Shown here one piece after another: positions 1 to 11,290 of a stretch of DNA of 64,000 nucleotides. The notes beneath the pieces are model-generated. The model was not told the DNA's origin and ran no database searches. It saw only the letters and a program-made list of their open reading frames with translations. Position 1 is the first letter of the stretch. Each line of letters opens with the position of its first letter. Where the stretch lies: positions 54,346 to 118,345 of the forward strand of contig JASJOG010000548.1 of assembly GCA_030142905.1 (NCBI GenBank). Reading direction: 5' to 3'. The stretch is from Heliopora coerulea. Its lineage: Eukaryota; Cnidaria; Anthozoa; Scleralcyonacea; Helioporidae. The position numbers and the translations under genes are program-made.

Positions 1-1123
1 AATTGGAATGGAATTTGCTTAACATATTTAATGCTGCTAACAAGTGCGCTATGCTATAATGTTAACAAAAGCATGAAATTATTTTTATAGTTGATTTGCT
101 CGGATTACTTAATTTAAAATCTATGAGTTTTTTTCAATGCTGTCACAGTCACAATGGCATTAAGCGAGACTGTAAACGACCGGAGCTTAGACTATCATAA
201 ACATAAATGCGCAAGTCATGACGCAAGACCCTTTGGAAAAATCATTATTATACAAAATAATGTAATAAATTGAAAACAAAGGAACCATTTTAAAGCCTGA
301 AAACGAATAAGACAATTTACTTGTCAACTTCTATGCAATGTCTAAGACAATGAGAAGTGAGCTAATTGCCAGCATTTACCGGCATGATTAGAATTTAAAC
401 AAAACAGTTACACAAAAGTAGAATTTATAATGCTATAATGATATATGGCGTTCAAATGAAGTTAAATGTTTTGAGCAAATGCCCATCACTGGCAAAGTGC
501 CTTCTCACGAAACGTATAACTATCTTTTCCATACTTCGGTGATTACGGGTAGCCTTGCTTTTGGGGGAAAAACATCTGAAAACTATCAAACATCCACTCG
601 GTTGAACACTCGTGATCCAGGGAAAGTCTGATAACATGGCTACCAATAATCACCTTACTTCCCAATCATTGGGCAGCATAAGCTGCAATGAATAACCATC
701 TTGAACATTCCGCTGAAATTTTTATTGCGGCAACAGGCGTCATGATGACGTGACCAAACTCCAAAAATTAACAAGTCGATGAATAGACAAGCTAACGCTC
801 CATCATCTCCAAAACATTGTCGGCAAGCACATTTACGATGCGTTCCCAAGTTTACTTTACGCTTGCTTAATGGACATTGAAGACTCGATTTTATTTGGTG
901 AGACGAAAATGGCAACAAATTAAAATGATCGGTTAACGTCATTGATTTTTTATTAATAGTCACACAGATGACTAGACATGACAGATGCATGAGAGACTGG
1001 CGGTGACTAAGAAAGTCTTTTTACTATTTGTCTATGTGATCAGTCTCTGTTTGGTTGTTCCTGGGTAGAAACTACTCACTAACAACATTTTTTATAAAAC
1101 AATTCAAAGTTATCGATGAGTTA
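1..1123. other. Anonymous AT-rich sequence
   Basis: No coding region, RNA gene or recognisable repeat is seen. Open frames here are short, lack similarity to known families and have no codon pattern that suggests a gene. Confidence 0.5.
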
Positions 1124-1154
1124 TTAAATGTTTTATACGCACGTTCTTAAGCTA
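1124..1154 (-). repeat. Inverted fragment of the SINE 3' end
   Basis: This stretch is the reverse complement of the last ~30 bases of the SINE at 1261-1386 (element end ...gaatagcttgagaacgtgcg) and also matches the 3' end of the SINE at 18478-18601. It lies about 105 bases upstream of the full SINE in opposite orientation, so the two could fold back on each other. Confidence 0.6.
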
Positions 1155-1260
1155 TTCATTGATTAGCACTAAATAGGTGACATATTGAGACTTGCAGACT
1201 GGCAGTACATATATCTACCATCAATTCGAACCAGTACATAAATGTAACCTTTCCTCACCA

Positions 1261-1386
1261 TCTGCGTCTGTGTAGCTCAATAGTTAGAGCATCTCACCGG
1301 CGATCAGAAAATTACCGGTTCGATTCCCGTCCGGGGCTCAGAAAGTTTTTCTGAGTAGAATAGCTTGAGAACGTGCGTATCAAAGT
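1261..1386 (+). mobile_element. tRNA-derived SINE, copy 1
   Basis: The head resembles a tRNA gene: an A-box-like TAGCTCAATAG near 1272 and a B-box GGTTCGATTCC near 1317, the two halves of an RNA polymerase III promoter. The downstream body (CAGAAAGTTTTTCTGAG, then GAACGTGCGTAT) is not tRNA. The same head-plus-body unit occurs on the minus strand at 18478-18601, where it has clear target duplications, so this is a dispersed SINE and not a functional tRNA gene. No acceptor-stem pairing is seen. Confidence 0.7.
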
Positions 1387-2845
1387 TATCTCTTCAATTT
1401 CATAAGCAATGATGATTTATGAAGTTGTCTTAAAAGGCAGGAACGCAACTGAAGGGGATTAGGAGGGTCGCGACCCCTGCCTTTTTCGTGGATCTTCTTC
1501 ACTCGAAATAATCGAAATCGCCCGTCGGTGCCTTGATACTACCATCCAACTCCTGCCCTTCGAAGTTCCTAGTGCGCCCCTGAAAGGCATGCAGTGATTC
1601 ATTCATGTAAGGCTTGTTCTCAGAAAGATCTCGCGCTGGAAGCTTGTTTTTAACAGTAAAAAGAAGGTAGTTATCGCTACAAATACCCATGCTGCGACCC
1701 ACAATGTCTCGTCTTGCTCTAATGTACAAACGTAGAAGTTTTTAAATCACGATGAGGGAAGAGCCAGGTGACAATTGTGATTCTCGAATATAAGTGCCCA
1801 AGAAAAAACACCAAATTAAGCCATTGTCAAGTAAAATAAAGTTATGTTTAAGTGGACTAATATCTTTACTCCATGATGTCCTGTGACGTGACGAAACGTT
1901 AGTTCGACAAAATAAAATCTCATTTTATTTATCTCTTTCTTTCCGAATGCGACTAGGATTTTATTCGGGTTGATCAAGGTCAATTTTACTGACTAAATTG
2001 GGAAACGAGAAAGAATTATGGGTTTATTTCGTACTTTGTACTGAGTTATTGTATTATTTGAAAATCTCACAGTCATTCAAAGCACTAGATTTTCCGCTTG
2101 TTTGACGTAACTACAGAAATTCAGTCGTCATAGCACATTTCCGACAGGGTAGTAACCAGTTTTGCTTCTTTCAGTACTTAAAGTGTAACCCGTTCTTTTA
2201 AGCATGCAGTACGTAAATACTTGAGAACTTATCTGAGCTTCATTTCCACAGTATATATACGAATCAAAATCAAGTGGAACTCAAGCTAATCGATTTTGAC
2301 TAATACCCTTCAAAACCAATCGATAGGAATAGCCCAACGTTGCTCGAGTAGGACAAAGACAAATCCGTTCGCGGATTTTGCGTTGGAGTAACCACCTCGA
2401 ACAGTCTGATTCCTCTAAAGCCTTTTTAAGTATGGTCATCTCGACTAAAATACTTCACTTTGACGAGAATGTTAAAACGATTCAGAAAAACGTAGTTCAA
2501 GAGTAAAGTTCGCTTACCACTAACGACTCAAATATAATCACAGCATGAATTCCCTTCAAAATGGTTCGAGTAAAATACTACAAACACTACCAAGTGACAA
2601 TGATCCTAATATGGGAAGAGATGAAAACAAAAATATTTAATAGTTCTGATATGCATATACCTCAGATAACTCGAAGGATTAGAAGTGAATACGTCCCAGG
2701 CAATGCAGCCACGATTAACTACAGGAATTTCATAAAGACGTGTTCCTAAGTTCCCACATAAAGCATATCAAATAGCACGAAAAGAAATGAATAAGTATAA
2801 TATTCAAAAACCGAGCAGGAGTGCTTTATGTAATATCTCCAGTAC
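1387..2845. other. Mostly anonymous sequence with one unplaced open frame
   Basis: A minus-strand open frame at 1499-1735 reads KLLRLYIRARRDIVGRSMG and then a charged tail ending at a stop at 1499. It looks more like protein than its surroundings but no family is recognised and no splice context is clear. Near 1870-1910 an ATGATG...GAAACGTTAG pattern resembles PLE hammerhead ends. The rest shows nothing supportable. Confidence 0.3.
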
Positions 2846-2851
2846 GAGTTG

Positions 2852-2960
2852 GTGTTCTTCCTCCGATTTCTAGATATCGAGAAACGAGTTGAAAAACGAG
2901 GCGAAGCCGAGTTTTTTTTTTAACGAGTTTCGAGGTATCTAGAAATTGGAGGAAGAACAC
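2852..2960. repeat. Foldback (hairpin) repeat
   Basis: Arms at 2852-2890 and 2922-2960 are reverse complements with a few mismatches (GTGTTCTTCCTCC... against ...GGAGGAAGAACAC), separated by about 30 bases. A further arm-like fragment (TCTTCCTCCGATTTCTAAAT) lies at about 3046-3065. This is the form of a palindromic MITE or foldback element. No target duplication was identified. Confidence 0.7.
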
Positions 2961-3065
2961 TAAACGAGTGTTTGAAATTACTTCTCAAACGAACCAGTAT
3001 TTTAGGCGAAAATCCAGCCGAAAGTTGGAAAAATTCAACTGTAATCTTCCTCCGATTTCTAAATA

Positions 3066-3544
3066 CTGATTAATTATGTATTTCTTTTGTTTTTTCTTCG
3101 TGAATTATTAATGAGTTTGAGAACGGCATTTAAAACACGAAGCGATAGGCGAGTGTTTTAGATGCGATAAAGCACGAACTACAAGTTTTTTAATGTCTTA
3201 TAAAATGTACCTCTTAATACGCTTATTTATGGAAAAATTTTGGAAATTTTTGTTTGCTAAGCCGGAAAAATTAACTTTTTCACACATAAAGTCACATGTT
3301 TTAGAATTTAGAGTTTAGAATTTAATAAATTTGCCACAATAAAAAATAGAAACATATTGTAAAAACAATAATATAAAGAAAAATAACATGGCAGGGAAAA
3401 AAAAACAGAACTTACGTCCCACTTGACATTTTTTCCTTAGCATAAAAAGTACGATAAGATATATATCTATATATGATTACATAATGGAATAAAATAGAAT
3501 ATTATAATGTATAATTAAATAAATTATATGAACAAGTTAAAATT
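3066..3544. other. AT-rich intergenic sequence
   Basis: No gene or repeat could be supported in this AT-rich stretch. Confidence 0.4.
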
Positions 3545-4529
3545 ATGGGGGCTTGTAGTTAGGCACTTTAAGTCTATAATGCTCGATGATGGCTTTTCTA
3601 AATGAACATAAAGAATTCAATGTTTTACTATTGGTTGGCACCTTGTTCCAAAGTTTGACAGTTCTGGGGAACTACGAGTGCTTGAAGCAGTTTTGCTTGT
3701 GGGTCCAGATATCACGATAGTTGTTTGAGTCAGAGTTACGTGTATTGTAGTGCGAGTTTGCAGGAACGAAAAAGTTACTGAAACTGTCGGATAAGTTTAT
3801 GTAAAGTTAGTGATTAATAGTAATTGTAAAACTAGGTGTAGTGACAATCTTTGAGATTGGACTCGGGTTGCGCTCACAATGCTTTTTGTTTATGAATAGC
3901 GTGTTGTATTCAATAGTTTATTGTTCATGTAATTAGATTAGGGTGTAATTTCCTTCTGAAAGGCTTGTGACAAAAAGGCTTTTGGGGCTTGTCTGACGGA
4001 GCAAACATCGTGTAGTACGAACAAGTTGAGGATTATATGGTTTTAAAAGGATAGATACAGTCCCATCGATTCCGCTCTACGTAAATCGGGAACCAGAGCA
4101 GAATCACCGAGAGTTCTGCTACAGAAATCAATGTCCAGAAAAACAAATCTGTACTTGCAAAGAAGCAGTAGGTCAGATATTTCACGTCTGAATTCAACCG
4201 GTAGTAAATTCAGTGTGGATAGTCTTTCAGAATACGAGATGTCTTTCGACATAACGAAAAAATTTGGAAGCTCTTCGCTGTACGTTCTCAGTACTCCGCT
4301 GATGTTTAACTGTATGCGGGGACCAAACATTGGAAGCGTACTCCAAGCAAGGACGGACTAAAGATAAACAAAGGAGTTTTCTGGTATTGGTATCTGTAAT
4401 ATTTCTACTACATATGCGCTTTATCAAGCCCAGTTTTTGGTTAGCTTTAGATAAGATTTCCTCATTGTGTAGAAACCACTGAAGATCGTTTGAGACGGTT
4501 ATTCCCAGGTCTTTATTACATATAAACAC
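3545..4529 (-). pseudogene. LINE 3' fragment (C-terminal RT region)
   Basis: Reading on the minus strand, 4529 to about 4227 encodes the region downstream of the reverse transcriptase (RT) of a non-LTR retrotransposon: DLGITVSNDLQW, then KANQKLGLIKRICSRNITDT, then LVRPCLEYASNVWSPH. These are typical of the CR1/Jockey group. A frameshift near 4240 moves the reading to a second frame (KDISYSERLSTLNLLPVEFR), which continues to 4043. Further 3' (4040-3545) the characteristic C-terminal pattern (RTVKLWNKVPTN) is recognisable but interrupted by stops. No endonuclease or RT core remains, so this is a 5'-truncated dead copy. Confidence 0.8.
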
Positions 4530-4739
4530 ACGATACGGTTATGATTTTCCTTTTTATTTTCTTCATAAGTTTATAAATACCCCGAAACACACCATTATAT
4601 AAATGCATCAAACCACGTTCATGAACGTGGGGGAAATCCGGTTTGCGCCTTACACTGACCTGTCTGTAATGTTAACCATACTTAAAACATCCAAATCAAC
4701 GGATGAAACAGAATATCGGTAAACCTTTCACCTTTCTCT
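4530..4739. other. Anonymous sequence
   Basis: Short intervening stretch. A small perfect palindrome (CCACGTTCATGAACGTGG, near 4612) is the only structure seen. Confidence 0.3.
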
Positions 4740-5130
4740 TAACATTATTAATAAATGATATCTAAATACGGACAAAGGTTATCTCAACTGCTTTATTCTC
4801 CTCTATCTTAAGGAAGGTTTTTGACCACGTCTACCACAGTATTTACTCCAAAATTTATACATCTATGCTTCCAGAGGAAACACTCATTGAAATAATTTAA
4901 CTATTATCTTACCAATAAAGTCCATAAGTGTAAAATTAGCCAATGAATATCGTAAATGCGTAGTAGTCGTTGTGGAATGCCCTAACAGGATCTGACCTGG
5001 AACCTCTATGCATTTCTTCATATTTATGAACCATTTATCAACTTTTCTATCGTCGTACACTGCTAATATGTTTGCAGATCATATGAATATAACAGCGAAT
5101 GGATTATCAATAGAACAATTTCAAATACAG
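4740..5130 (+). pseudogene. Highly decayed LINE reverse transcriptase relic
   Basis: Pieces of RT motifs appear in order on the plus strand but in shifted frames. LRKVFDHVYHSIYSKIY near 4810-4855 matches motif A of LINE RTs (usually KAFDTVDH). The strip near 4975-5050 resembles the VPQGS...INDLP block. MFADHMNITANGLSIEQF near 5068-5122 matches motif C, with the catalytic FADD changed to FADH. Multiple stops and frameshifts show it is long dead. The assignment rests on motif order, not on an alignment. Confidence 0.5.
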
Positions 5131-6469
5131 TATATTTAAATGATTTAAAATAGATACACCAGTGATTCTTGGATAATTGACCCTTCAAATGGCAAGTGTC
5201 TGACAGATCTCCCCTTGACGAGTACAATCATCTGCCGTTACCCAAAAGAAAATTAACAAGTTGCCAAGTGACAGCAGTGCCAGTCGAAGGGTTAACTCTG
5301 AACAAGGAGAAATGGAATGCATAATAACCGGCACAATACAGCGACAATGAAATATATAAAACAGCTCAACAATGAAACTCGGAGAAACATGCATTAAAAA
5401 CTCAGAAACAGTAAAAGACACCATAAATAACTACTGACAATCAACTTTTGTGGAATAATCATATAAAGGACTTTGTTTCCGTAGTCTGTAAAAGTATAGA
5501 CATGCAAAGGCAAAGGAAAGCCACTAAAAACTACTTGCTTGCTGTGCAAAATGCAATCATATTTGCCACATTTTAGCTATTACTGGTCGAAGATAACTTG
5601 CTGTAGTCCATTTCAGGATACCAATACTTCCTTGAAAAGCTATTCAAAAAAGTAAAATAGGGTAGCAAAGTTCATTACAGGCAAATATTACGAAATCAGC
5701 TCAAACGACGTAATGAAGATTTCAAGTTGGCAAACCTTGATTAACCATTGGGCAGAAAATAAAGCAATATTTGTGTACAAGTTAATAAAAAAATAAAGTC
5801 CTACAAAACATGGCCAGTTTGTTTGAAATAGAGTAATTGTTGATGTGATCTTCACTGTAATGGAACTCAATATATGCCCCACACACCAAAAACCAATTGC
5901 ATGAAAAGGACCGGCTGTATATAGCTGTATGATTTTGGAATAATTTACTAAAATCAGCTAAAAATACAAAGATGTCAATTGGACAATTTAGGGCTTTTCT
6001 AAGGTTGCAAAACTATAATTAAAGTAATTGTGCTATAATTGAGAGATAATTTTTGTGTTTCTGACTGAACGCAATAGGTTACTGTGGGCAAATTAGGAAA
6101 TTTTTTCTTTACAATATTAACTTCTTTTCATCGACTCTCGCCAAAACTGATTAAAGTATGAAAATTTTTCAAAAACTTTTTATGTTATGTGTCTCTGAAC
6201 TGAATAAGTGCTTTTAAACTTCATACACTGTTTACTATTTTGCAACAGATTTAGAGCTATACTCCAATATTTTTTCTCTCACTATGCTCGTACCTGTTCC
6301 AATTCTCCCCAGATTTTTCTATCTGCCGCGGTATAGATTTCGGTTATCGAAATACCAGGCGGGAATCGAAGTCTAGTAATAAAGATTATTGCCCAGCAAA
6401 TAATTTTCAGGAAGCCCATACCTCAAATAAACACATCAGGATACTCTGGAAAATACTTTAATAAGGAAC
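5131..6469. other. Anonymous AT-rich sequence
   Basis: No gene or repeat recognised. Open frames in this stretch are short and without recognisable domains. Confidence 0.4.
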
Positions 6470-7124
6470 TAACGTTTCATCACTTTACAGGCAACATCAT
6501 CAGAGTGTTTGTTTACACGAAGATTTTCGGCTTAAATAACCTATACGATTACAAAAATAGAGATGAGACAAGGAGAGAATAATAAACGATGCGACAAAAC
6601 AGGGATTAAGGTGAAGGGAAAAAAAAATAAAAATCAAAACAACATGAGAGGAAATGACCTATTGTTTACGTTGAGAGAGGAATTTATTTTTGCGATTAAC
6701 AAACTTTCTCGAATAAGAATATCTAATTCTGAACGACCACTAGCTAAAACTGAAAAATCATCGAAAGAAATTGGGTATCCAGTTCCTCTTATATGTGCTA
6801 AAATGCTGGACAAAGAAGAGGGGTGAGAGATCTCATTTCCTGTGTATGTCGAAATGCCCATGTGTTCACAGATCCTGGTGTGTAAATTTCGGGTTGTTTC
6901 ACCCAAATACAACGCGGAGCAGCGTTGGCACGTAAATTTATAAACGACAATGGATCTTAGGCGCATTGGAATTAGGTCTTTGAAACGGAAAAAGTGTGAA
7001 AGGCGGCAAACTGGTCGAAACATTACTCGGAGGTCGATATGTGGGTGGGCCGATGATATCAACTTCAAAAGCTGTTGGCGAATTTTGAGTCCGTGACTAC
7101 CAGTAAAAGGCAATACAATCGATA
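6470..7124 (-). mobile_element. Penelope-like element A, 3' half: GIY-YIG endonuclease and 3' end
   Basis: Minus-strand reading from 7124 to 6634 gives the linker (VLPFTGSHGLKIRQQL) and then the GIY-YIG endonuclease of a PLE: VVYKFTCQRCSALYLGETTR followed by LHTRICEHMG. In this family the Y-L-G block replaces canonical YIG. The endonuclease nicks DNA to prime reverse transcription. The frame runs open to a stop at 6634. The 3' trailer to about 6470 carries a hammerhead-like CTGATGA...GAAAC segment. The upstream RT half of the same frame resumes at 10284, beyond a hAT insertion. An inverted copy of the endonuclease is at 10798-11218. Confidence 0.85.
6481..6513 (-). ncRNA. Degenerate hammerhead-like motif at the PLE 3' end
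   Basis: On the minus strand CTGATGA is followed by about 18 bases and then GAAACGTTAG, the order of a hammerhead ribozyme core (CUGANGA, stem II, GAAA). Hammerheads are known in PLE terminal repeats. The would-be stem II pairs poorly here, so activity is doubtful. Confidence 0.4.
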
Positions 7125-7387
7125 CAGGGGTGGATCCAGACTAGTTCCATGGGTTCCATTGAACCGGTCAAAATTTGATAAAAATAATGTTAATTAAAAA
7201 ATTCAAGTAAAGGACATGTGATGCCGTTGCATCATTTGGGTATTTTTATGCTTGAAAAGCCCAATATTATTAAAACTGGAATTATTTTGCCGTTATTTCT
7301 TTGGCAATGTCTTGAACTACGGATTAAATACCGTGCGCAAGAAGCAAACCGAATGCGAACTGATCGTGATCTGCTTAAAATTCTTTT

Positions 7388-7501
7388 GATTGGTTAGCCA
7401 ATTAAGTGGAACCTGTCAAACGTCTCTACTATTGGTTAACCAGAAAGTGAACCGCTCAAACCTCATCATGATTGGTTAGCCAATTAAGTGGAACCTGTCA
7501 A
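7388..7501 (+). promoter_or_regulatory. Repeated CCAAT-containing units upstream of the transposase
   Basis: A 32-base unit beginning GATTGGTTAGCCAATTAAGT occurs identically at 7388-7419 and 7470-7501, with partial versions near 7430 and 7512. Each full unit holds an ATTGG/CCAAT inverted pair, the target of NF-Y-type factors. A TATAAATA sequence is at 7559-7566, only 11 bases before the first ATG of the transposase. A promoter or subterminal transposase-binding role is inference. Confidence 0.4.
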
Positions 7502-7576
7502 GATTGCTTTCGATTGGCCTTGAAGGTTTTGTGAACCGCTCGTGAACCTGTCAGCCTTTATAAATACTCATGAGAG

Positions 7577-9860
7577 ATGGCGGCATTTCACGCTCGAGGA
7601 AACCCGGTTTGCCGTAAGGAAGACTGTTTGCTATATGACATTGGCTTGGTTTACAAAAACATCGCTCGATTTTCTGGTGCGGATAAATTCAAATTTATTC
7701 AGAATGTCTGGAAACCTGACCGTCTTTTTAATTTTCCTTCGACACTGGAAAGTGGTGGTCGACATCGAAAGTTTAAACCAGATTGGTTAGAACGCAATCC
7801 TTGGCTGGTTTATTCAAAGTACTTGGACGGCGCTTTTTGTCTACCCTGCGTTTGTTTTGGAATGGAGTTTGGCAAAAACGGTGCGAAGCTCAACCGACTG
7901 TTTAAATCTCCATTCACGTTCTGGACATCTGCATGCACTAAGTTTCAGATTCATTCGTCTGGGAAGTCGGAAATACACAGTGCGGCTGTGATTGCTATGC
8001 AGGAGTTCACCAAGATGATGAAAAACCAGGTTGTTCCGATTAATCAGCAGTTAAATGAACAGATGCAAGCTCAGGTGAGAGAAAATCGAGAGAGGATAAA
8101 ATCGATCATCAAGACCGTTATTTTTTGTGGCCAAAACAACATCCCCCTTCGAGGAAGAAAAGATGATAGCCCTGACGACGAACGTTTCCACGGAAACTTT
8201 CAAGCCCTTCTCGCATTTCGAATTGACGGCGGCGACGAGAAACTGAGAGAACATCTGGAGGATGCGCCACAAAATGCTACGTATCGTTCCAAAACCATAC
8301 AGAACGAGATTATTGAGACTGTGGGAGGTTATATTTTGTCAAAGATTGTCGCCGAAGTTAATTCGAGTAAAATGTTTTCTATAATGGCCGACGAAGCTGC
8401 TGACGTATCCAACTAGGAAAATCTCTCTTGTTCTTCGCTTTGTTGATTCTTCGGGAATCATACGAGAAGAGTTCGTTGGATTTCACCTTTGTGGAGTAAA
8501 AACGACTGGAGAAGCTATTAAAGATCTTATCCTCAATTCGATTACTGGCCTTCGTTTGAGCATGGATGACTGCAGGGGTCAATCGTATGATGGTGCAGGG
8601 AATATGGCTGGCAGGTATGTTGGTGCATGTACATTAATCCAACGTCAATTTCCAAAGGCTGTTTATGTTCATTGCATGAATCATTGCTTGAATCTTTGTG
8701 TTGCTAATTCTTGCACATTACCATTGGTCCGTAATATGATGGGAACTGTCAGAAAGCTTTCTGAATTTTTTACTAATTCGCCAAAACGACAACACCACCT
8801 GGTTGAGAAGGTAATGGAACTGTTGCCAAACAGCAATCACAGAATTTTGATTGATGTGTGCTGCATTCGTTGGATTGCTCGTCTTGGTGGTCTTGACTGG
8901 GTGGTTGAACTCCTGCTTCCAATATTTGCTACCTTAGAAGATATCTCTTTGAATAAGGATGGTGATGGTGTTATTGGAGCTGGTAATTGGAATTCTACTA
9001 GCAGAGATGATGCGCAGGTCTTAACAAACGCTGTTACTTTTGAGTTCACTGTAACATTGGTCATAGTGAAGTACATCCCTGGGCTTACAAGACCTGCAAC
9101 AGTTAAACTGCAAAGGGAAGAAATGGACATCCTGGCTGCTGAACAAGAAATCTCAACTCTGAAAGGTGCTCTTGAAGAAATGCATGCCCATGTTGATCAA
9201 CACCACAACAGGCTTTATGAGGAGGCTGTCCAACTTTCTGAAAGATTTGGCATCCAACCTTCTAGACCTAGGACTGTTCAGTGCCAAATTTATAGAAGTA
9301 ACTGCTCATCATCATCTCCTCAGGATTACTACCGAATTAACCTGACTCAAGTCTTCTTGGCACATGCTCTACACCAACAGGAATCATGCTTTCCTACTGA
9401 AGCTTACCTGTGTTTTAAAGGCTTCTCTTTAGTACCAGCTGTTCTGTTGAAGAATCCTTCAACCTGGAAATCTCATGTTGAAGATTTCTGCCAACATTAC
9501 AACCAAGATGTACCAAATATTGCTGGACTGTCTGCTGAATTAGATCTTTGGGAAAGGTTATGGCATGAGAAGAAAGAAAAAGCTGAAGACATTCCTGCAA
9601 AGCTTAGGATGTTGATCCAGCTTGTTTCCCAAATATCTTCACAATTCTTCAAATTCTGGCCACAATTCTTGTCACATCTGGCTCATGTGAAAGATCAATT
9701 TCCTCCCTTTGAAATCTGAAGAGTTATTTGAGGAGCACCATGGGACAAGAACGGTTAAATGGTTTGGCTCTCATGTACACCCACAGAGACATGGAAATGA
9801 ATTTGGAAGATATTATTTACTTATTTGCAACCCGGCATCCCAGACGAATGAGAATGGTAA
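7577..9860 (+). pseudogene. hAT transposase (TTF zinc finger, DUF4371-like, hAT dimerisation), disrupted
   Basis: The first open segment (7577-8416, 279 codons) has a TTF-type zinc-finger region (KYLDGAFCLPCVCFG, residues 81-95) and ends in MADEAADVSN, the block leading to the first catalytic Asp. An in-frame TAG at 8414-8416 and a one-base frame change near 8420-8440 separate it from the second segment (about 8435-9719), which contains CRGQSYDGAGNMAG and VHCMNHCLNLCVANS, core motifs of this family. A further shift near 9640-9680 moves the dimerisation region (VTSGSCERSISSL, stop, then KSYLRSTMGQERLNGLALM) to another frame ending about 9860. With at least two frame changes and two stops it is non-functional. 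Relatives are often annotated as ZMYM-type proteins or the 52-kDa repressor of the kinase inhibitor. Confidence 0.85.
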
Positions 9861-10283
9861 ACATATTATGTTCTGATGATTAACATTTTCCCTGTTTTTT
9901 TCTTAAACCTTCTGTACATTGACACTGCTCTTTTCAGAGCATCTATGGGCTCATAGGTCAGGAACGTCCCCATGGTTGAGCCTGGTAACATGTTAATGGC
10001 TAATACCTGACCAATTATTTTTTTATTATTTTTCATAATATGAAAAACAGAATAAAAATAAATTTTGCTCTACAAGTTGATAATGTGTTATGTTTTGAGG
10101 AACCTTTTGTGGCTTTTAGCAAGCAAGCCAGTTGTACATAAAGTTGCCCCCATAATGCAGGAGATGGCATCTCAGAGACTTCAGGTTTCAAAATTTCCTG
10201 CGGGAGCATGCCCCCAGACCCCCTAGAAGAATTTACCATTTGGTGCTTGGAACCTGTCATTACAAAGCCTGAATCCACCTCTG

Positions 10284-10775
10284 CGATAACTGCAATTTAA
10301 GTTCTGTAAGAGGTTTAATTGGCGTGTCGGAAACTTTATTTAAAAACGAGCAAATACAATTGTCTATAAAGCGTTGCGGATAACCATTTTGAAGTAACAG
10401 GCTCTTATATTTTGCAAGTTCTTCGTGGAAAAATCGACTAGGACGAACAAATATTCAAATATCGACACAGAATTGTGTAAATGAAACCTTTCTTGTAAAT
10501 GACAGGTAAGAAACTCTCGAAATTCGTGAAAAAGCCGGTAAATGTTGGTTTTCGATAAACAGAAGTGACAAATGAGCCATTAGGTCGAGAAATAGTGATG
10601 TCAAGCAAGGATAGCGTTTCGTAACTTTTGTTGGACTCCAGCTCACAGGTAAAGTTAATGTTGGGATGCTGTGAATTTAAATAATTTAGAAAAGACTCGA
10701 TGTGCTCATGAGATTTAAATAAAATAAAAGAATCATCAACATAACGTCTATAAAAAAAAGCGGTTTGAAAGTTGA
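10284..10775 (-). mobile_element. Penelope-like element A, RT half
   Basis: Minus-strand reading from 10775 gives YRRYVDDSFILFKSHEHIES, the catalytic YVDD box of a PLE reverse transcriptase, then SLLDITISRPNGSFVTSVYR and TFTGFFTNF, and later KSLLLQNGYPQRFIDNCI. The frame is broken near 10440 (stop and shift) and continues to the hAT insertion at 10283; the endonuclease half lies at 6634-7124. The RT N-terminal two thirds are missing: the frame ends abruptly at about 10775, where an inverted endonuclease copy begins. Confidence 0.85.
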
Positions 10776-11290
10776 TATCTTTTGAAGTTAATAGCTTTTG
10801 AAGTTGATATCATCGGCCCACCCACATATCGACCTCCGAGTAATATTTCGACCAGTTTGCCGCCTTTCACACTTTTTCCGTTTCAAAGACCGAATTCCAG
10901 TGCGCCTAAGATCCAATGTCGTTTATAAATTTACGTGCCAACGCTGCTCCGCGTTGTGTTTGGGTGAAACAACCCGAAATTTACACACCAGGATCTGTGA
11001 ACACATGGGCATTTCAACATACACAGGAAATGAGATCTCTCACCCCTCTTCTTTGTCCAGCATTTTAGCACATATAAGAGGAACTGGATACCCGATTTCT
11101 TTCGATGATTTTTCAGTTTTAGTGGTCGTTCAGAATTAGATACTCTTATTCGAGAAAGTTTGTTAATCGCAAAAATAAATTCCTCTCTCAACGTAAACAT
11201 TAGGTCATTTCCTCTCATGTTGTTTTGATTTTTATTTTTTTTCCCTTCACCTTAATCCCTGTTTTGTCGCATCATTCATTATTCTCTCCT
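10776..11290 (+). mobile_element. Penelope-like element A, inverted endonuclease copy
   Basis: The plus strand from 10798 encodes KLISSAHPHIDLRVIFRPVC and VVYKFTCQRCSALCLGETTR, nearly identical to the minus-strand endonuclease at 6634-7113. A one-base frame change near 11128 (after DFSVL) breaks the end of the domain. Similarity to the 6.5-7.1 kb copy continues through the 3' trailer to about 11290 (ATTCTCTCCT). It abuts the RT of the minus-strand copy head-to-head at 10776, with short reiterated sequence (TTTTGAAGTTGATAT) at the junction. Confidence 0.85.

Larger units (their letters stand above)
7125..10283 (+). mobile_element. hAT-type DNA transposon (5-bp TSD), decayed autonomous copy
   Basis: The terminal inverted repeats are CAGGGGTGGATCCAG at 7125-7139 and its partner at 10269-10283 (reverse complement CAGAGGTGGATTCAG, 2 mismatches in 15). 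The 5-bp target CGATA is duplicated at 7120-7124 and 10284-10288. Removing the element plus one CGATA joins the minus-strand PLE frame without a shift (...LKLQLS then IVLPFTG...), which fixes both ends exactly. Inside is a transposase gene (7577-9860). Five-base duplications are unusual for hAT (normally 8) but known for the hAT5 group. Confidence 0.9.

Noticed and set aside
1264..1340. A functional tRNA gene
   Set aside because: A- and B-box-like sequences are present but no acceptor stem pairs, and the unit recurs with a non-tRNA body and TSDs elsewhere, so it is a SINE.
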